DNA from: Larix kaempferi
Lineage: Eukaryota > Streptophyta > Pinopsida > Pinales > Pinaceae
Direction of reading: 5' to 3'
Length of the DNA: 64,000 bases
Assembly: GCA_027924585.1 (NCBI GenBank)
Contig: BSBM01000123.1
Span: 15,392,001 to 15,456,000 of the forward strand
In this document: positions 1 through 11,270 of the stretch, in pieces
Layout: the number at the start of each line of letters is the position of its first letter
How positions within the stretch are numbered: position 1 is the first letter of the stretch
Notes under the pieces: generated by a model
The model's database searches: none
What the model was told of the DNA's origin: nothing
Seen by the model: only the letters and a program-made list of their open reading frames with translations
Made by a program: the position numbers and the translations under genes

Positions 1-14
1 ATCGATTATTTACA

Positions 15-27
15 TGTGTGTGTGTGT
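15..27. repeat. short TG microsatellite
   Basis: About six TG dinucleotides in a row. This lies in the 3' untranslated part of E1, downstream of its last coding domain on the minus strand. Confidence 0.7.
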
Positions 28-60
28 TTAACTTTTATGTGTGAAATGCTATTTTATGGA

Positions 61-530
61 AATGTATGATACAAATGCCAATCTAAAACATAATTTTCAA
101 ATGAATCAGCTAATGCATTCAGATTTCTTGGAATGTGTTGATATATGATGGAATCAAACTGTCTTTCCAATAATCTAACTCGCAAGAACTATCATAACAA
201 AACAGGATCTCTGATCTGATAAACACCCATTAACTAAAATATCACTAGTTGCGAATCAAGTCTTACCTCCAAATGTGAAATGCCTTGGACAAGAGCATCT
301 CGAAGAAGTTCTATAACCGCACTGTATTCAGCTACGTTGTTCGTAGTGGGACCCAAACAAACCCCTCCCGACGAGAGCAGTTGGCCAGATGGTGAGTAAA
401 TGACCCAAGCTATTGAGGCCAACTGTCGGGTGTGGCGACTGGCGCCATCAGCAAATCCTAAGAAATGTCCATTCGAAATCTGAAACACGAAGCGAAGACA
501 CACATAAGGCCTATTAACAACCACAAGCAA
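61..530 (-). pseudogene. Extra plant/archaeal-type RNase H domain of E1, located after integrase
   Basis: RNase H degrades the RNA of RNA/DNA hybrids during reverse transcription. The frame starts with a segment containing GFADGAS, then TNNVAEYSA and LDSQLV, which are the expected first Asp, Glu and second Asp regions of RNase HI-type folds. After a TAG at 231-233 the same frame continues with a YQIRDPVLL stretch, further stops, and a tail containing NALADSFENYVLDW near 61-110, typical of plant RNase H-like domains. It is separate from the Ty3 RNase H that lies between RT and integrase. Position after integrase is read directly from the order of domains. At least three stops show it is dead here. 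Confidence 0.8.
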
Positions 531-579
531 ACTAACTCTACAAAATATACAGCTATGTTACAAGAAAAAGCACAATTGC

Positions 580-1708
580 CTAAGCATAGTACTTCTTTAG
601 GTAGAGCCCATTTCTAGGCTCAGGAAGCTTATTACCTTTGTAGTCTGTTAGCTGATAAGCACCTTTCTTCAGTACCTTAGTAATTATATAAGGATCGAGC
701 CACATGGATTTAAACTTTCCAGGACCTAAAGGTTCCTTGTCCTGATCCCAAAGTACAACAAGGTCTCCTTTAAGAAACACCCTAGGTCTGACAGACTTGT
801 CGTATTGTCCTTTGACTCATTTCTTATGAGCTTCGTTTATTGTGAGTGCATCGCGGCACTATTCATCTAGATGTTCTAAATGCAACAAACGTTCTTCTAG
901 TGCTGAAGTATCTGGTAGTAGTTGAACAACCAACTTCAACGAAGGAATCTTGCATTCAATCGAAATGATTGCTTCTATCCCATGTACCAGTTTGAAGGGA
1001 GAGAACCCAGTAACAGTATTTACATTTTCTTGGTAATCCCAAAGCATAGGGTATAGCATTATGTGTTAGTTATTTCAACTGGAATTGACAGTTCTTTGTA
1101 GAATTGTCTTTAAAGTATTGTTAATCGCTTCGACTTGTCCATTCGCCTGTGGATAATATGAAGACGAATGTTCTTGCCGAAAACCTAACATAGTATATAA
1201 TTCGATCATCATGCTATTCTGAAAATGACTGCCATGGTCAGTCACGATCTCTTTGGGTATGCCAAACCTTGCAATAATCTAATTGAATACAAAATAAGCG
1301 GCACTTTCTCCATCTGCCTTAACAGTAGGCATTGCCTCGGTCCACTTGGTGAAGTAGTCAATGGCAACGATGATATAATGATGTCCTCCAGTTGAAAATG
1401 GATTACAAGTCATATAATCAACCCCCCATTTTGTGAAGGGGTCTGCTTTGATTACAGGATGAAGGGGAGCTGGATATGCTCTCATTTTCCCAAGTGAAAA
1501 ACTGACATGGGCGACAGCGTTTCATAGCCTCCACACAATATTTAAAGATTGTAGGCCAAAAATATCCAGCACGCAGTATTTTCTGAGTTGTTGCCAACCC
1601 AGAAATATGACCCCCACAGTCTCCACTATGAGCATCATTCAATACTGACGCTACTTCTTCTAAAGTTAAACAACGTCGTAAGATGGAGTCTATCCCATGT
1701 TTGTACAA
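580..1708 (-). pseudogene. E1 integrase
   Basis: Integrase joins the cDNA copy to host DNA. The zinc-binding region (1708-1500) has HSGDCGGH and, further on, CRPCQ. The catalytic core (about 1485-1060) keeps all three acidic residues: Asp in VDYMT, Asp in VTDHGSHF and Glu in GQVEAINN. The C-terminal part (1059-580) includes FLKGDLVVLW and ends YLKKYYA, the usual end of this domain in Tat-type elements. Stops occur after the core (near 1060-1085) and between 859 and 780, and the zinc region lies in another frame from the core. No chromodomain is visible, as expected outside the chromoviruses. Confidence 0.85.
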
Positions 1709-1749
1709 AGTATCAGAAATGATGAGATAGTTTTTTGCATGACTTTGCA

Positions 1750-3445
1750 GTTTGTGTCATTCGTCTCTAGAAAAAGTTGTAGGACACCTCAAAGTCTTGG
1801 GATATACTAAAATATCTTTGTACCATGGGTCAGAGGAGGCTATAAGGAAGATATGTTCATCCAGGAATGATGACTCTTCCTCAACATGCACTAAGTCACT
1901 CGGAAACTCTGAGATTAACTCAGCAAACACTAATGATTTCTTCGACTTGGCCGACTGAAAAACCAAATCGAACTCTTGTAAGATTACAATCCACTTATTG
2001 TACTTCCCATCGATGATGTGTCGAGTGAGGACATATTGGAAAGGATTGACCTCTGCTATTACAGTATTTGTTCATAAAAGGATGTAGTTACGAAGCCTCT
2101 ACACGGCATAGACCGCAGCAAGTGCTAACTTCTCAACGTGTGAATACTTAATCCCAGGAGCTATCAACGTGTGCGAGAGATAGTAAACAACATGCTCTTG
2201 GAGCATGCCGTCCTCCTGACTAGTACTATGCCAATTGTGTAAACAGACGCTGCAGATATAAGAGAAAATATTTTGTATAATTAGGCAGGCTTAACAAGAG
2301 GGTTGAAAGTAGTGCCTTTTTCAAGGCCTCAAACGATGCTTGAGCAGCCTCATCCCACAAAAAAGTAGGTATCTTGTTTAAGCAGTCTCATGAAACCTTT
2401 TGTGATTTTAGCATAGTTTACGATAAAGCGTCGTAAGAAATTAGACATGCCTTGCAGACTTTGAAGCTGTCGCAAGGTGCGAGGAGGAAGCAGATTTACA
2501 ATTGCCTCAACTTTTAATTGGTCGACCATTATGCCATGACTGGATACAATAAAACCTAGTAGACGTCTCGATTCAACGCAAAACACACACTTATTAGGAT
2601 TCAATCGAATATTATATTGTCTGCATCATTCAAACACAAGTTTCAAATGAGTTGGATGATCTCGTCTCTTTCGAGATCGTGCCGGGAGGTCATCCAAGTA
2701 GGGTTCAACTATGTGTTTGATGTCATCAAAAGTGAAATTCATTGCTCATTGGAAAGTAGCTCCAGCATTATTTAAGCCAAATGGCATATTTCGATAAGCA
2801 AAGGTTCCCCACGGGCAAATAAAAGTTGTTTTGTGTTGATCTTCGGGTTTGATTTGGATTTGATTATATCCCGAAAATCCATCCATGAAAGAGAACATCC
2901 CGTGTCCCGCACATGCATCTATGATCTGGTCGATAAATGGTGTGGGGTAGTTATCTTTCGGACAAGCTTTATTCAAGTCCCGGAAGTCAATACATACTCG
3001 AATGGTACCTTTCTTTTTATCAACCGGAACAGGATTCAAAACCCATTCCGTCATGTCGATCGGATAGATAAATCCGGCTTTAAGCAATTTTTCAACCTCC
3101 GCCTTAATGGTGACCTCTTTTGGAGGGTTCACAGGATGGAGCTTCTGTCTCACAGGTTTTGCATTAGGGTATGTCGTGATGACATGCTCAACGACGGTTG
3201 GATCGATGCCTGGAATCTCCTCATAAGACCAGGAAAAAATATCACGGAATTCTTTAAAAAGTTTGGTATACAGAGCGATCTCTTTTGGAGAACAGTCTGC
3301 TCCAATAAAAATGTTTTCCACAACCCCAGGTTTGGTGGAAATGTTAATTGGGATGGTTCTCGATATATTATCCATATTCCCTTCAGTGTAAACAACTCTT
3401 GAAGTAGAAGGAAAAGAGGACAAATCAACAAATCCACCGGGTCTC
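1750..3445 (-). pseudogene. E1 reverse transcriptase and Ty3 RNase H
   Basis: RT makes the cDNA copy of the element RNA. The segment 3423-2746 has the finger/palm motifs VCIDFRDLNKACPKD, SFMDGFSGYNQI and MPFGLNNAGATFQ. After a stop the frame continues to the catalytic YLDD near 2672-2683, and 2604-2350 gives the thumb/connection (KCVFCVESRRLLGFIVSSHG). A degraded RNase H with several stops follows (2340-1970), then the tether region with KWIVILQEFDLVFQSAKSKK (1966-1757). The RT sequence resembles Tat elements. The start of pol is cut off by the E1n insertion at 3446, and protease resumes at 7833. Confidence 0.85.
3441..3445. repeat. Left target-site duplication of E1n (GTCTC)
   Basis: GTCTC lies directly before the left LTR and is repeated directly after the right LTR at 7828-7832. 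A 5-bp duplication is standard for Ty3/copia integrases and fixes the insertion boundaries. Confidence 0.93.
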
Positions 3446-3879
3446 TGTGATGAACCTACAATAATTAATTAATGCAAATACACGAGATATTAGAAATAAT
3501 AGAACTCAGAATCACTTTTATATTGATCATGGGCCAATTCGAGGGGGCAACCTCCTTTGAGCAAGCTCAATACAATTAACTTCACGGTGCCTTTATAGGC
3601 CTCAACACACACTTATATACTAATTCTAGGCACCAATACCATGGGTCAATACTATGTGTCAATACAAACCATGGGCTAAGTCCAGGCGCCAATACTATGA
3701 GTCAAAACCATGGGACATATAATACTATGGGACGACTTACAAAGCATATGCGTCTAATACTATGGGTCAATACTATGGGCTAATATAAACTATGGATCAA
3801 CAAATACTACGGGACGACTTACAAAGCATATGCATCCAACAACAATATACTAACAAAGTAAAGACATGGGTTCCTAACA
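3446..3879 (-). repeat. E1n 3' LTR
   Basis: This 434-bp LTR starts TGTGATGAAC and ends CCTAACA on the plus strand and matches 7394-7827 with about 14 substitutions and no indels by hand alignment. It contains many short imperfect repeats of an AATACTATGGG-like word. Confidence 0.95.
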
Positions 3880-3892
3880 TCCCCTCTCCCTT
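3880..3892 (-). promoter_or_regulatory. E1n polypurine tract
   Basis: On the minus strand this reads AAGGGAGAGGGGA directly before the 3' LTR. Such purine runs prime plus-strand cDNA synthesis. Confidence 0.85.
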
Positions 3893-3941
3893 AGAAAAAG
3901 CTTTGTCCTCAAAGCTTTAGATGTGGAAATTGATGCATAAT

Positions 3942-4385
3942 CTAAAGGAGTGGGTCCCCTGTAGCATCCTCGGGTTGCATTCCAAGCCACTGGCGCCTTT
4001 GGAGTTTCAGAGAGAATTGCATGGAAGGCTGTAGACGAAGAAGAACCATATCAGTGATGTGAAAAGTGCGCTCAGAACGATGCTGATCAGCTTGTTGTTT
4101 CAGTCGAATTCTTGCCATGTGAAAATTATCTTGCAAAACGAGAATAAGCTGATCACGGTTCCGAAGAATTGAGTCAATTTCCTGAACTAGGGAGCTGCTG
4201 AAGGTGTATGGAAGAAGAACTGGTGGTGCCTGTCCAAAGACTGCTTCATATGGTGTCCTTTGAGATGTGGTACTATACCACTAGAGCGCTTCTAGGAAAT
4301 CCATAGAAATAGTTGTCCAAATCTGTGGAGGGATGGGCAAGGGTTCGAGCAGTCCCGAAAGGAGGGTCGTTTCACCCTTGTTGAC
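3942..4385 (-). pseudogene. E1n integrase remnant: core deleted, C-terminal domain kept
   Basis: The frame continues, after the TAG that closes the upstream ORF, with a proline-rich linker, SMDFLEAL (first catalytic Asp), a stop, then directly TSQRTPYEAVFGQAPP, which normally lies past the third catalytic residue. The second Asp and the Glu of the catalytic triad are therefore missing. The C-terminal stretch with RIRLKQQADQHRSERTF and LLRLQPS follows (4136-3942), typical of chromovirus integrases. All pieces lie in the same frame as the gag-protease ORF. Integrase activity cannot be retained. Confidence 0.85.
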
Positions 4386-5675
4386 CTAGAAAGTATTACA
4401 ATCAACCACCATCTGTTGAATTATCTTTTTGAGTCCCTGCCAAAAGAAGTTACATTGTTCCTGGTCATACGTTTTGAGGAACCCAGAGTGCCCTACTGAT
4501 GAAGAAGCATGGACTTCATAGAAGAGATAGCCCCGTTGAACAGATTGCAACCAATTTGGAACAAGCAGAGAAATAGCTGTAAGAGAAACTGGGTCATCAA
4601 ATGTGCGAGGAGGAGCATCTTCCACCATATTGTCCTTCCCCTTCTGGTAAGTGGTCACATAGTCATAACCCATGAGTTGGATAACCCATTTCAGGTGTGT
4701 TGGGGAGGAGACCCGTTGTTCCAGGAAAGTTTCTATACTCTGGAGATCAGTCTTGATGTAGAAATAATTCCCCAATAGGGATGGCTGCCACTTCTGTACT
4801 GTATGCAAAATAGTCATCATTTCCTGTTGAGAGGTAGATGCGGCTAAATTCTTACCGGAAAGGTCTCTTGAAGGAAACAAGCTCATTGGTTCAGCAAAGA
4901 CGCCTGCATATCTATCCAATGAAGTAGTGGAGACTGTTGATGGGTGCATCTGAATGGAATGGAGCTGAGCGATGACACCATGTGAATTCTTCTTAAGTAT
5001 TTTTTCTAGGCGATGTGAACTGATGATGCAGAGAGACCCTGGTTGTAAGCCCATAAATTTGTGTTGTGCCCCATTGACTGAAAACTGCATCCAAAGTTCA
5101 GCAAAATCCCATAAGATGGGGCCAAGTGTGCGTAACCATTGAACACCAAAAACCACATCACATCTGCCTAAGGACAAGGAAAACATGTGAGAGCACAGGT
5201 TATAATCTTCCATATAGATACGCACATTGTGACACTTCCCCTTGCAAGGTAAGGTGCCCCCATTGGCAACCATGACTTCAAAGTTGGAGCAAGGATGGAC
5301 AAAACAATCAACATGTTTGGCAATCCAAGGATCAATGAAGTTATGAGTGCTACCAGAATCAATGAGTATGGTAAGAGGGAGCTTCTTAAAGTATCCCCTG
5401 ACTCGCATTGTTTGTGGGGTGGTGACACTGGTTACACCATGGAGAGAGATCTCGGGTGGGTTGTCCTGAGATGGGGTGTCAACAGGAGGGTGTTGAATGT
5501 CGACCTGATCATCTACTATATCTGGAGCTTCTTCATCAAGTTCTGAGGCAGGCAGAGAATCCACATCCAAGAGATAGAGCTTTTGTTGAACACATCTATG
5601 TCCCCAAGTGAATTTCTCATCACAATTATAACAAAGCCCTTTTTCTCGGCGTGCCTGCATCTCTGTTTCAGACAA
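4386..5675 (-). pseudogene. E1n fused zinc knuckle-protease-(RT deleted)-RNase H tail-integrase zinc region
   Basis: A 429-residue open frame. In order it has a zinc knuckle CYNCDEKFTWGHRC (about residues 15-28), an aspartic protease with DSGSTHNFI, and LGRCDVVFGVQWL. Near RYAGVFAEPMSLFPSRD the RT should begin, but the next residues are LSGKNLA, a segment from the middle of RNase H. It continues HLKWVIQLMGYDYV, GKDNMVEDAPPR, and the integrase zinc region HASSSVGHSG to VVDC. Thus the whole RT is gone without breaking the frame. A shorter loss seems to lie between QSVQRGY and VHASS. The segment is open from 5675 to the TAG at 4386. Confidence 0.88.
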
Positions 5676-5717
5676 CTGCTTGATAGGAGTTGGTTGAGGA
5701 GCAGGCGTGATGGGAGG

Positions 5718-6308
5718 TCATTGGGAACCCATATTTCTGAAGGGAACAAAGGTGGGTTTGGAGCGTTGTTGAGCTGCGATCTTGTCCTCAGCTAGCTTAG
5801 CCAAACCTAGGACTTCCATCATTGTGTTGGGACAAAACATTTTGACCTCTGAGCGGATTTCATCCTTGAGACCACTGATAAAACAACTCCTATAGAATTC
5901 ATCAGACAATCCTTCTGTGTGATTGGCTAGTTTCTCAAATTCCGTCTAATACTCTCTCACTGTGCCAGTTTGGTGAAGTTTAGTGAGTGCTCCTATGAAG
6001 TCGTCAAAAGCACTAGGACCAAATCGTGGCAAAAGGAGTTGGCAAAAATCTGTCCAGTTTGGCTTGGGATGAGCTTTGATGTACCAATGGTACCATTGAA
6101 GGGCTTCCTGTTCCAAATGAAAGGATGCAAGTGGAACTTTCTGAACATCAAAAGTATTATGCAGACTGAAATATTGTTCTTCTCGGTATATCCATCCAGT
6201 CGGATCAATAACATTGAAGTGAGGAAAATCAAGCTTCGGCCCACAAAAATTGCTGGAAGAAGAGAACCCGGTTGCTGCAAAAGATTCTGGTTGTCGGTTA
6301 TTGTTCAT
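5718..6308 (-). pseudogene. E1n gag (capsid region)
   Basis: Gag forms the virus-like particle. The start at 6308 (MNNNRQP) leads to LDFPHFNVIDPTGWIYREEQYF and EQEALQWYHWY, typical of the Ty3 gag capsid, then SFISGL-type text at SCFISGLKDEIRSEV. The same reading frame runs on into the zinc-knuckle ORF; only two stops (near 5943 and 5715) interrupt it. This suggests that an ancestral single gag-pol frame is still nearly intact. Confidence 0.85.
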
Positions 6309-7379
6309 GGCTGAATGCTAAAGATGGAGGCTGAGAAATTTTTCATCCAGATCTTGGAGTTTGGTTTGGATGGCTGCAAGTGCTTCCTCCATGGTGTTTG
6401 CTCCTATGTGAGTGACAACCATAACCAGTATTTTTTTTTTTTAATTTTTTTTGTGGGGGGGGGGGGGAAATGGATAGAAAAACAAAAACAAAAGTTTATT
6501 TAGTAAGGGGAAATTTGGATTTGGGAAAAACTCAGAGGGGTAATTGGGGTTTGACTAGGTTTTCAACACTTTCTGAGGGACAGGGAAGCTAAAAATGGGG
6601 ATTTCAGAAGCGGGAACTCTATGGTAAAATTTGAAGGCAATCGGGTGAAAATTGAAGAAGTTATGGCAAACCCTAAAAATAGAAAAATGTGGGATTTCTG
6701 GTCTTGGGAAGTGGAATTTGGGATAGGGTCTTCAAGAATGAAATATGCAGAATGGGATTGCAGGGATGTCAGTGAAGTTTCAGGGAAAACAAATATGGCT
6801 GAAAAAACCTTCTTTTTTTTCCAGAAATGGATCGGCAACAGCGGCACGAAAGGGATCTGCAACGACGCAGAAGGGATCGAAAACGGCTGGATCTGAAACG
6901 GTGACCTGGATCTGGAATGTCTTTTAGAATAGATTTGAAATGGCTGGATCTAGAGCAAAAGTGATCGGCAACAGTTCAACTGAAAATAGATATGGACCCC
7001 AGGTATGTACGGCTTCCTAACAGTTCAGGTGTTTCACTTGGCCACCAATGTTGTCTGATGGCTTGCGTATTGGGGTAGTACCCCTCACTCCACGACTCAG
7101 GTAAAACTGATAACCGCTTTGCCACAAACGACAGCTCTTGGTTTACCTCACGGGTGGGAACTAGTCAATCAGGTAGGGGTCATTGCCCTTTTCGCTGGTA
7201 GGTCCTCTCAGTGGGCCAGCTACTTTGGGGTTCCTGTGGTACTCCTCACAATGAGTTTTAGGGATTATGCCCAAGTACTTCCCACAATTAAGCGGATAGG
7301 GATTATTCCCAAATCCAAAGCTGCAACAGATGCGAAAAATTTTTTTGGCAGAAATTCCACCCAACAAGCCCAAGAAAGT
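6309..7379 (-). other. E1n 5' leader with homopolymer runs
   Basis: About 1.07 kb between the PBS and gag with no recognisable coding domain. It includes a T run (6431-6442) and a run of 13 G (6455-6467), which read as A and C runs on the sense strand. The short open frames here match nothing I recognise. Confidence 0.6.
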
Positions 7380-7391
7380 GCTATGATACCA
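7380..7391 (-). promoter_or_regulatory. E1n primer-binding site
   Basis: Minus strand TGGTATCATAGC, two bases inside the 5' LTR. It differs by one base from the usual initiator-Met tRNA complement TGGTATCAGAGC. The same variant occurs in E8 and E9. Confidence 0.85.
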
Positions 7392-7393
7392 GA

Positions 7394-7827
7394 TGTGATG
7401 AACCTGCAATAATTAATTAATGCAAATACACGAGATATCAGAACTAATAGAACTCAGAATCACTTTTATATTGATCACAGGCCACTTCAAGGGGGCAACC
7501 TCCTTTGAGCAAGCTCAATACAATTAACTTCACGGTGCCTTCATAGGCCTCAACACACACTTATATACTAAGTCTAGGCGCCAATACCATGGGTCAATAC
7601 TATGTGTCAATACAAACCATGGGCTAAGTCTAGGCGCCAATACTATGAGTCAAAACCATGGGACATATAATACTATGGGACGACTTACAAAGCATATGCG
7701 TCTAATACTATGGGTCGATACTATGGGCTAATATAAACTATGGATCAACAAATACTACGGGACGACTTACAAAGCATATGCGTCCAACAACAATATACTA
7801 ACAAAGTAAAGACATGGGTTTCTAACA
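7394..7827 (-). repeat. E1n 5' LTR
   Basis: A 434-bp LTR matching 3446-3879. It is followed by the second GTCTC copy at 7828-7832. Its ends TGT...ACA are inverted. Confidence 0.95.
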
Positions 7828-7832
7828 GTCTC

Positions 7833-8806
7833 ATAGAGAACTCTCCTCTCTCTATCATGTCTAGATTTGGAAGCAGGTAAGACCTATGATGCATGTGTTC
7901 CCATGGCTAGTCCAGGCCCATCATGGCTTCCAAAATGGCTTAATCAGAAGGCAACACTGTGTCTAAACAATCGAAAGAGGGTAGAATTCACCGACCATGT
8001 AGGAGCATAGTCCATATCTGACTCGGCAGAGACTGGCGGAGTCATGATATGTTCCGTTGCAGCATGTTGTGCTTCCATGTAGGCTACTTCTGCAATGGAT
8101 AAAGTGCGGATGGTTCTGATATAGTAGGAGGGATCCACGGATCAATCCTTAGACCAATTGTAAAAGTTTCAGTAGATGAACCTTCATCATAACGTATGAA
8201 AAAAATGGGAGCGAGTAAGTCAAAAGTGCCTATTAATGACCCATAAAGCCCTGCTCCTAAACTCTCGCTTACTGGGGCAGATTGATCAACTAAAGGAATA
8301 GTGGAATCTAATGAATTCTGGTTGTTTTACCAAGAGAACGAAAGTTGATCGACTGTGACGATCTTGCCTTTGTGGGGGAACATAACAACTCGGAAAACTG
8401 CCAAGGCAATGGCTCGCATGGCATATGTCTAGCTCTTGCCTAACAGCATATTGTAATCAAGTGGAGCATCCAGAACTTCAATCTCTACAGCAACTATCTT
8501 ACCGACAAGTGTAATTTCAAATGATGGTAGAACTCTGTGTGGACGGAAAGTCCTGCCATCGAAGGCAGTAAGCAGTGTGTTAGAGGGGGCTAGATCAGGA
8601 GAACCCAAAGCTTTCCATCAAGAAATGGACATCACGTACGTCGACGCGACCTCATCTACAATAGCCCATCTAATGGTCATAGGACCATGAATCAATTCTA
8701 TCTGTAGAGTGACATGGTACGGCAAACGATATTTGATACCAGACATATCAAAGCGCGCAGTCATATTGGACGATTCCATACTTCCAATCACTGTCAGAAG
8801 TGCATT
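7833..8806 (-). pseudogene. E1 protease region
   Basis: Translation of the minus strand around 8400-8590 gives NTLLTAFDGRTFRPHRVLPS, then DAPLDYNMLLGKS, a stop where Trp is usual, and TYAMRAIAL. This is the characteristic end of Tat-type protease domains. Upstream, weaker matches reach about 8800. Stops and probable frameshifts occur. The domain is cut from RT by the E1n insertion at 7828-7832. Confidence 0.75.
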
Positions 8807-9529
8807 TCATTGTAATGGACAACTTTGCAAAACTTCTAAGGTGGACATAGCACAAGGGGTCTGGGCTAGATCTTCAACCATGTTGTAGTTGGCAGTAGCC
8901 CGAGTGTTGGGATTGTGCGAGGTCCGTTTCAAGACACCTTTCAGGATCTTGGGCAACGAATCCACTGGAATGTGGAGAGGAGTGGAAGATTCGGGAATCT
9001 CTTTATCCTTGTTTTGCACATCTGGGGTATAATTTCTTGCTCGCATTTGCAAAAGTGAATCCGCGCTAACCATATTAATCAACGTTTGATCAACTGAAGC
9101 ATGAGTAGTAGTGCCCCCAGCATTGGAGGTGCCAAAAGCTGAACCCTGCCCCTTAGGAAATGGATCTTTAAGTACGGCAGGTTTCATTTCTTGAAGCAGC
9201 TTCTGGGCTTCTTCGATCAGAGGGCATTGGTGAGTGAGGTGATCTTGCTTGCAAAGTTTACAAGGGAACTTAACCTTCTTCTTTTCTTTGTTACCCTCCT
9301 TGGCATTCTCTTTGTTTTTGGGCTTTTGTTGGTTCCCCTCTCCTTTCTTTCCCTTCTTTTTGTTGTTGGGATGCCGAGGGCCCTTTTGATTGTTCTGAAC
9401 CTGGTTTACAAATTCAGTAGTAGAAGGAGAGGTTGTGATAGAGGTCGTTTCTGCAGTCGATTGTTTGACGGATAAGGCATGAACCTGCTTAGTAAATGAT
9501 TCGAAAGCTGCAAAATCAACTGAACCCAC
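8807..9529 (-). pseudogene. E1 gag C-terminal (nucleocapsid) region
   Basis: An open stretch of 240 residues. It has a Lys-rich block (NKKKGKKGEG) followed by one zinc-knuckle-like motif CKLCKQDHLTHQC (CX2CX3HX4C, one residue shorter than the common CX2CX4HX4C). The remainder leads toward protease. It is in a different frame from the capsid ORF upstream, so at least one frameshift lies between 9831 and 9529. Confidence 0.75.
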
Positions 9530-9830
9530 TATGCCGTCAGCATGTGGTCCAGGATTAGGTCTGCCAAGATTAGTATTTGATCACCGTGCGTCTGGTATAG
9601 TCTCATAAAGTAACCCAGACTATGCATAAACTAGGTCTAGCTTCTAGGTCCGTAAGATGGCTTCTTCCTCTGAGGACACTCCAGAAGTAGCTACTTCCTT
9701 AGAAATGCAAGGAATGATTGATTTCAAATACCACTCTGAAAGGAATTCTGGAGGTATATTGGCCTTAATGAGCCTCTTCCATCTTCACCACTCCTGAATG
9801 TGATCAGATAAGTGAGTGGCCTTATTCTGT

Positions 9831-11270
9831 CTAAATGTCGACAAAAGATCTGTCCCGGCATCGTACCGAACAGGAAGCTGGAAGTGGTTCAGAAAAAACT
9901 ATTGCGAGATCCCAAAAATTAAAAAAGGTGGCTGCAGGTAACTCAATGTACCATTTGGCTGCAATGCCGGTTAAGGTTCTTTGAAAAAGTCTCAACCTGA
10001 CGGAATCTTCGTTCAACAAGTTCGAAGAACACCATAAATGGAAAGTGGTAACATGATCACCAGGATCTTCACCAGTTTTTCCTTCGAATTTTGGAATGTC
10101 CGAAGGTAGTTTGGTGGGGACTAGTGGCCACGTAGCATTATGATACACGGGATTTTTTGTTGACTTGGAAATATTTGGTAAATTCATAGTTTCCAGAAAT
10201 GGTAAACGAGGTCTACAAGAGGGCATTTGATAAGCTGGGGTCATAAAGGGGGAACCTCCCATATTCTGACCCATAAACTGATAGTTGGGGTTGCCCCCAG
10301 CCATCTACTGGTAGCGGTTTCCCCTGGCCATCTGTTGGTAGGGGTTTCCCCCAGCCATCTGCTGGTAGGGGTTGCCCCCTGCCATCTGATGTTGTGTGAA
10401 ATTGTTGTTGAAATTTTCCCATCCAAATGAAAGTGGGTTGGTATTCTGAATGTTTGTCCACTAAGGCTGGGTGTTAGCCCCACCATATTGTTGATTAAGG
10501 ATGTTACCCCCTCCTCTAGAAAACAAAGAAAAAGGGGTGTTTCCTGCAGGTACATTATTTTGATTCATGTTGTAACCTGCAAAGGTGTTAAAACTAGGGG
10601 TAGTCGAGGTGGACGGCGCAGTCATGGTACTCATGACATGCATAGTTGTAGAGGCATTCGGCCCTACATTGGGTGTGGAAATCCAAGTACTAAGTATATG
10701 GTATGACTATTGAGTTGCAGGAGGTGGACCGATATTCACTATATTACTGGGTCCAAAAGTAGGGGTAGAGGTGGATGTCAAAGCTCTTGAGCTTGGCATG
10801 CCTAACGTACCAGCGTTAAAACTAAAGGACGGAGTTGAAACAACAATTGCCTGAGTCGAACTCGGTACAATAGTGGAAGGTGGATTTACAGTATTTGTAT
10901 TCATACCTATTGTGGTAGTCTATGGAACTCCCTGTTCGCCTCCCGGGTTAGTCATAATATGCCCAGGTGTGAACAAATATGCACTATAATCAGGTTGCTG
11001 GAAACCAGTAGGTACCAGAAGCGGATTGTTAAGTTCGGTCAGAGGAGGATTAAAAGGAGTAATAAACTCACTAGAAATGAGATCCTCAATCTCGACTGTA
11101 TTAAAAGCTTTCTGATCTGGAGTCCTAGGCTGTGGTTCACCAGGAACCTCTATTTCACTAGTAGTTTCAAAAGGACCACTAGAGTCTATCTTCTGTCATC
11201 TTGGTGGTGGTAGTGGTTCCACTCTAAGTGGGAGAAGGTTTTGAAACCTTCGAGACCTATGAAGCTGTTG
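9831..11270 (-). pseudogene. E1 gag N-terminal and capsid region
   Basis: One minus-strand frame can be followed from about 11270 to 9831 through a few stops (for example after the segments ending at 10707 and 10461). The N-terminal part is rich in Ser, Thr, Pro, Asn and Gly and includes a 9-residue repeat built on MAGGNPYQQ. From 10170 the text KLPSDIPKFEGKTGEDPGDH and IAAKWYIELP identifies the capsid domain. The stop codons seem to replace Arg, Trp or Gln codons. Confidence 0.8.
10291..10400 (-). repeat. 27-bp tandem repeat inside E1 gag
   Basis: The word GCCATCT recurs at 10300, 10327, 10354 and 10381, giving an exact 27-bp period. It encodes a nine-residue repeat with Met-Ala-Gly-Gly-Asn-Pro-Tyr-Gln-Gln in the gag frame. 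Confidence 0.85.

Larger units (their letters stand above)
3446..7827 (-). mobile_element. E1n: internally deleted chromovirus-type Ty3 element nested in E1
   Basis: The element is 4382 bp with two 434-bp LTRs that begin TG and end CA, flanked by GTCTC on both sides. By eye the LTRs differ at about 14 positions (roughly 3%), so it is fairly young. On the minus strand it has a PBS (7380-7391), leader, gag, zinc knuckle, protease, the late part of RNase H, the integrase zinc-binding region and the integrase C-terminus, then a polypurine tract (3880-3892). The RT palm and most of the integrase core are absent, yet one frame is kept from 6308 to 3942. It is therefore non-autonomous and would depend on enzymes from a relative. 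Confidence 0.93.

Noticed and set aside
2833-3402. Plus-strand 189-codon open frame
   Set aside because: It is antisense to the conserved RT domain of E1, whose motifs are on the minus strand.
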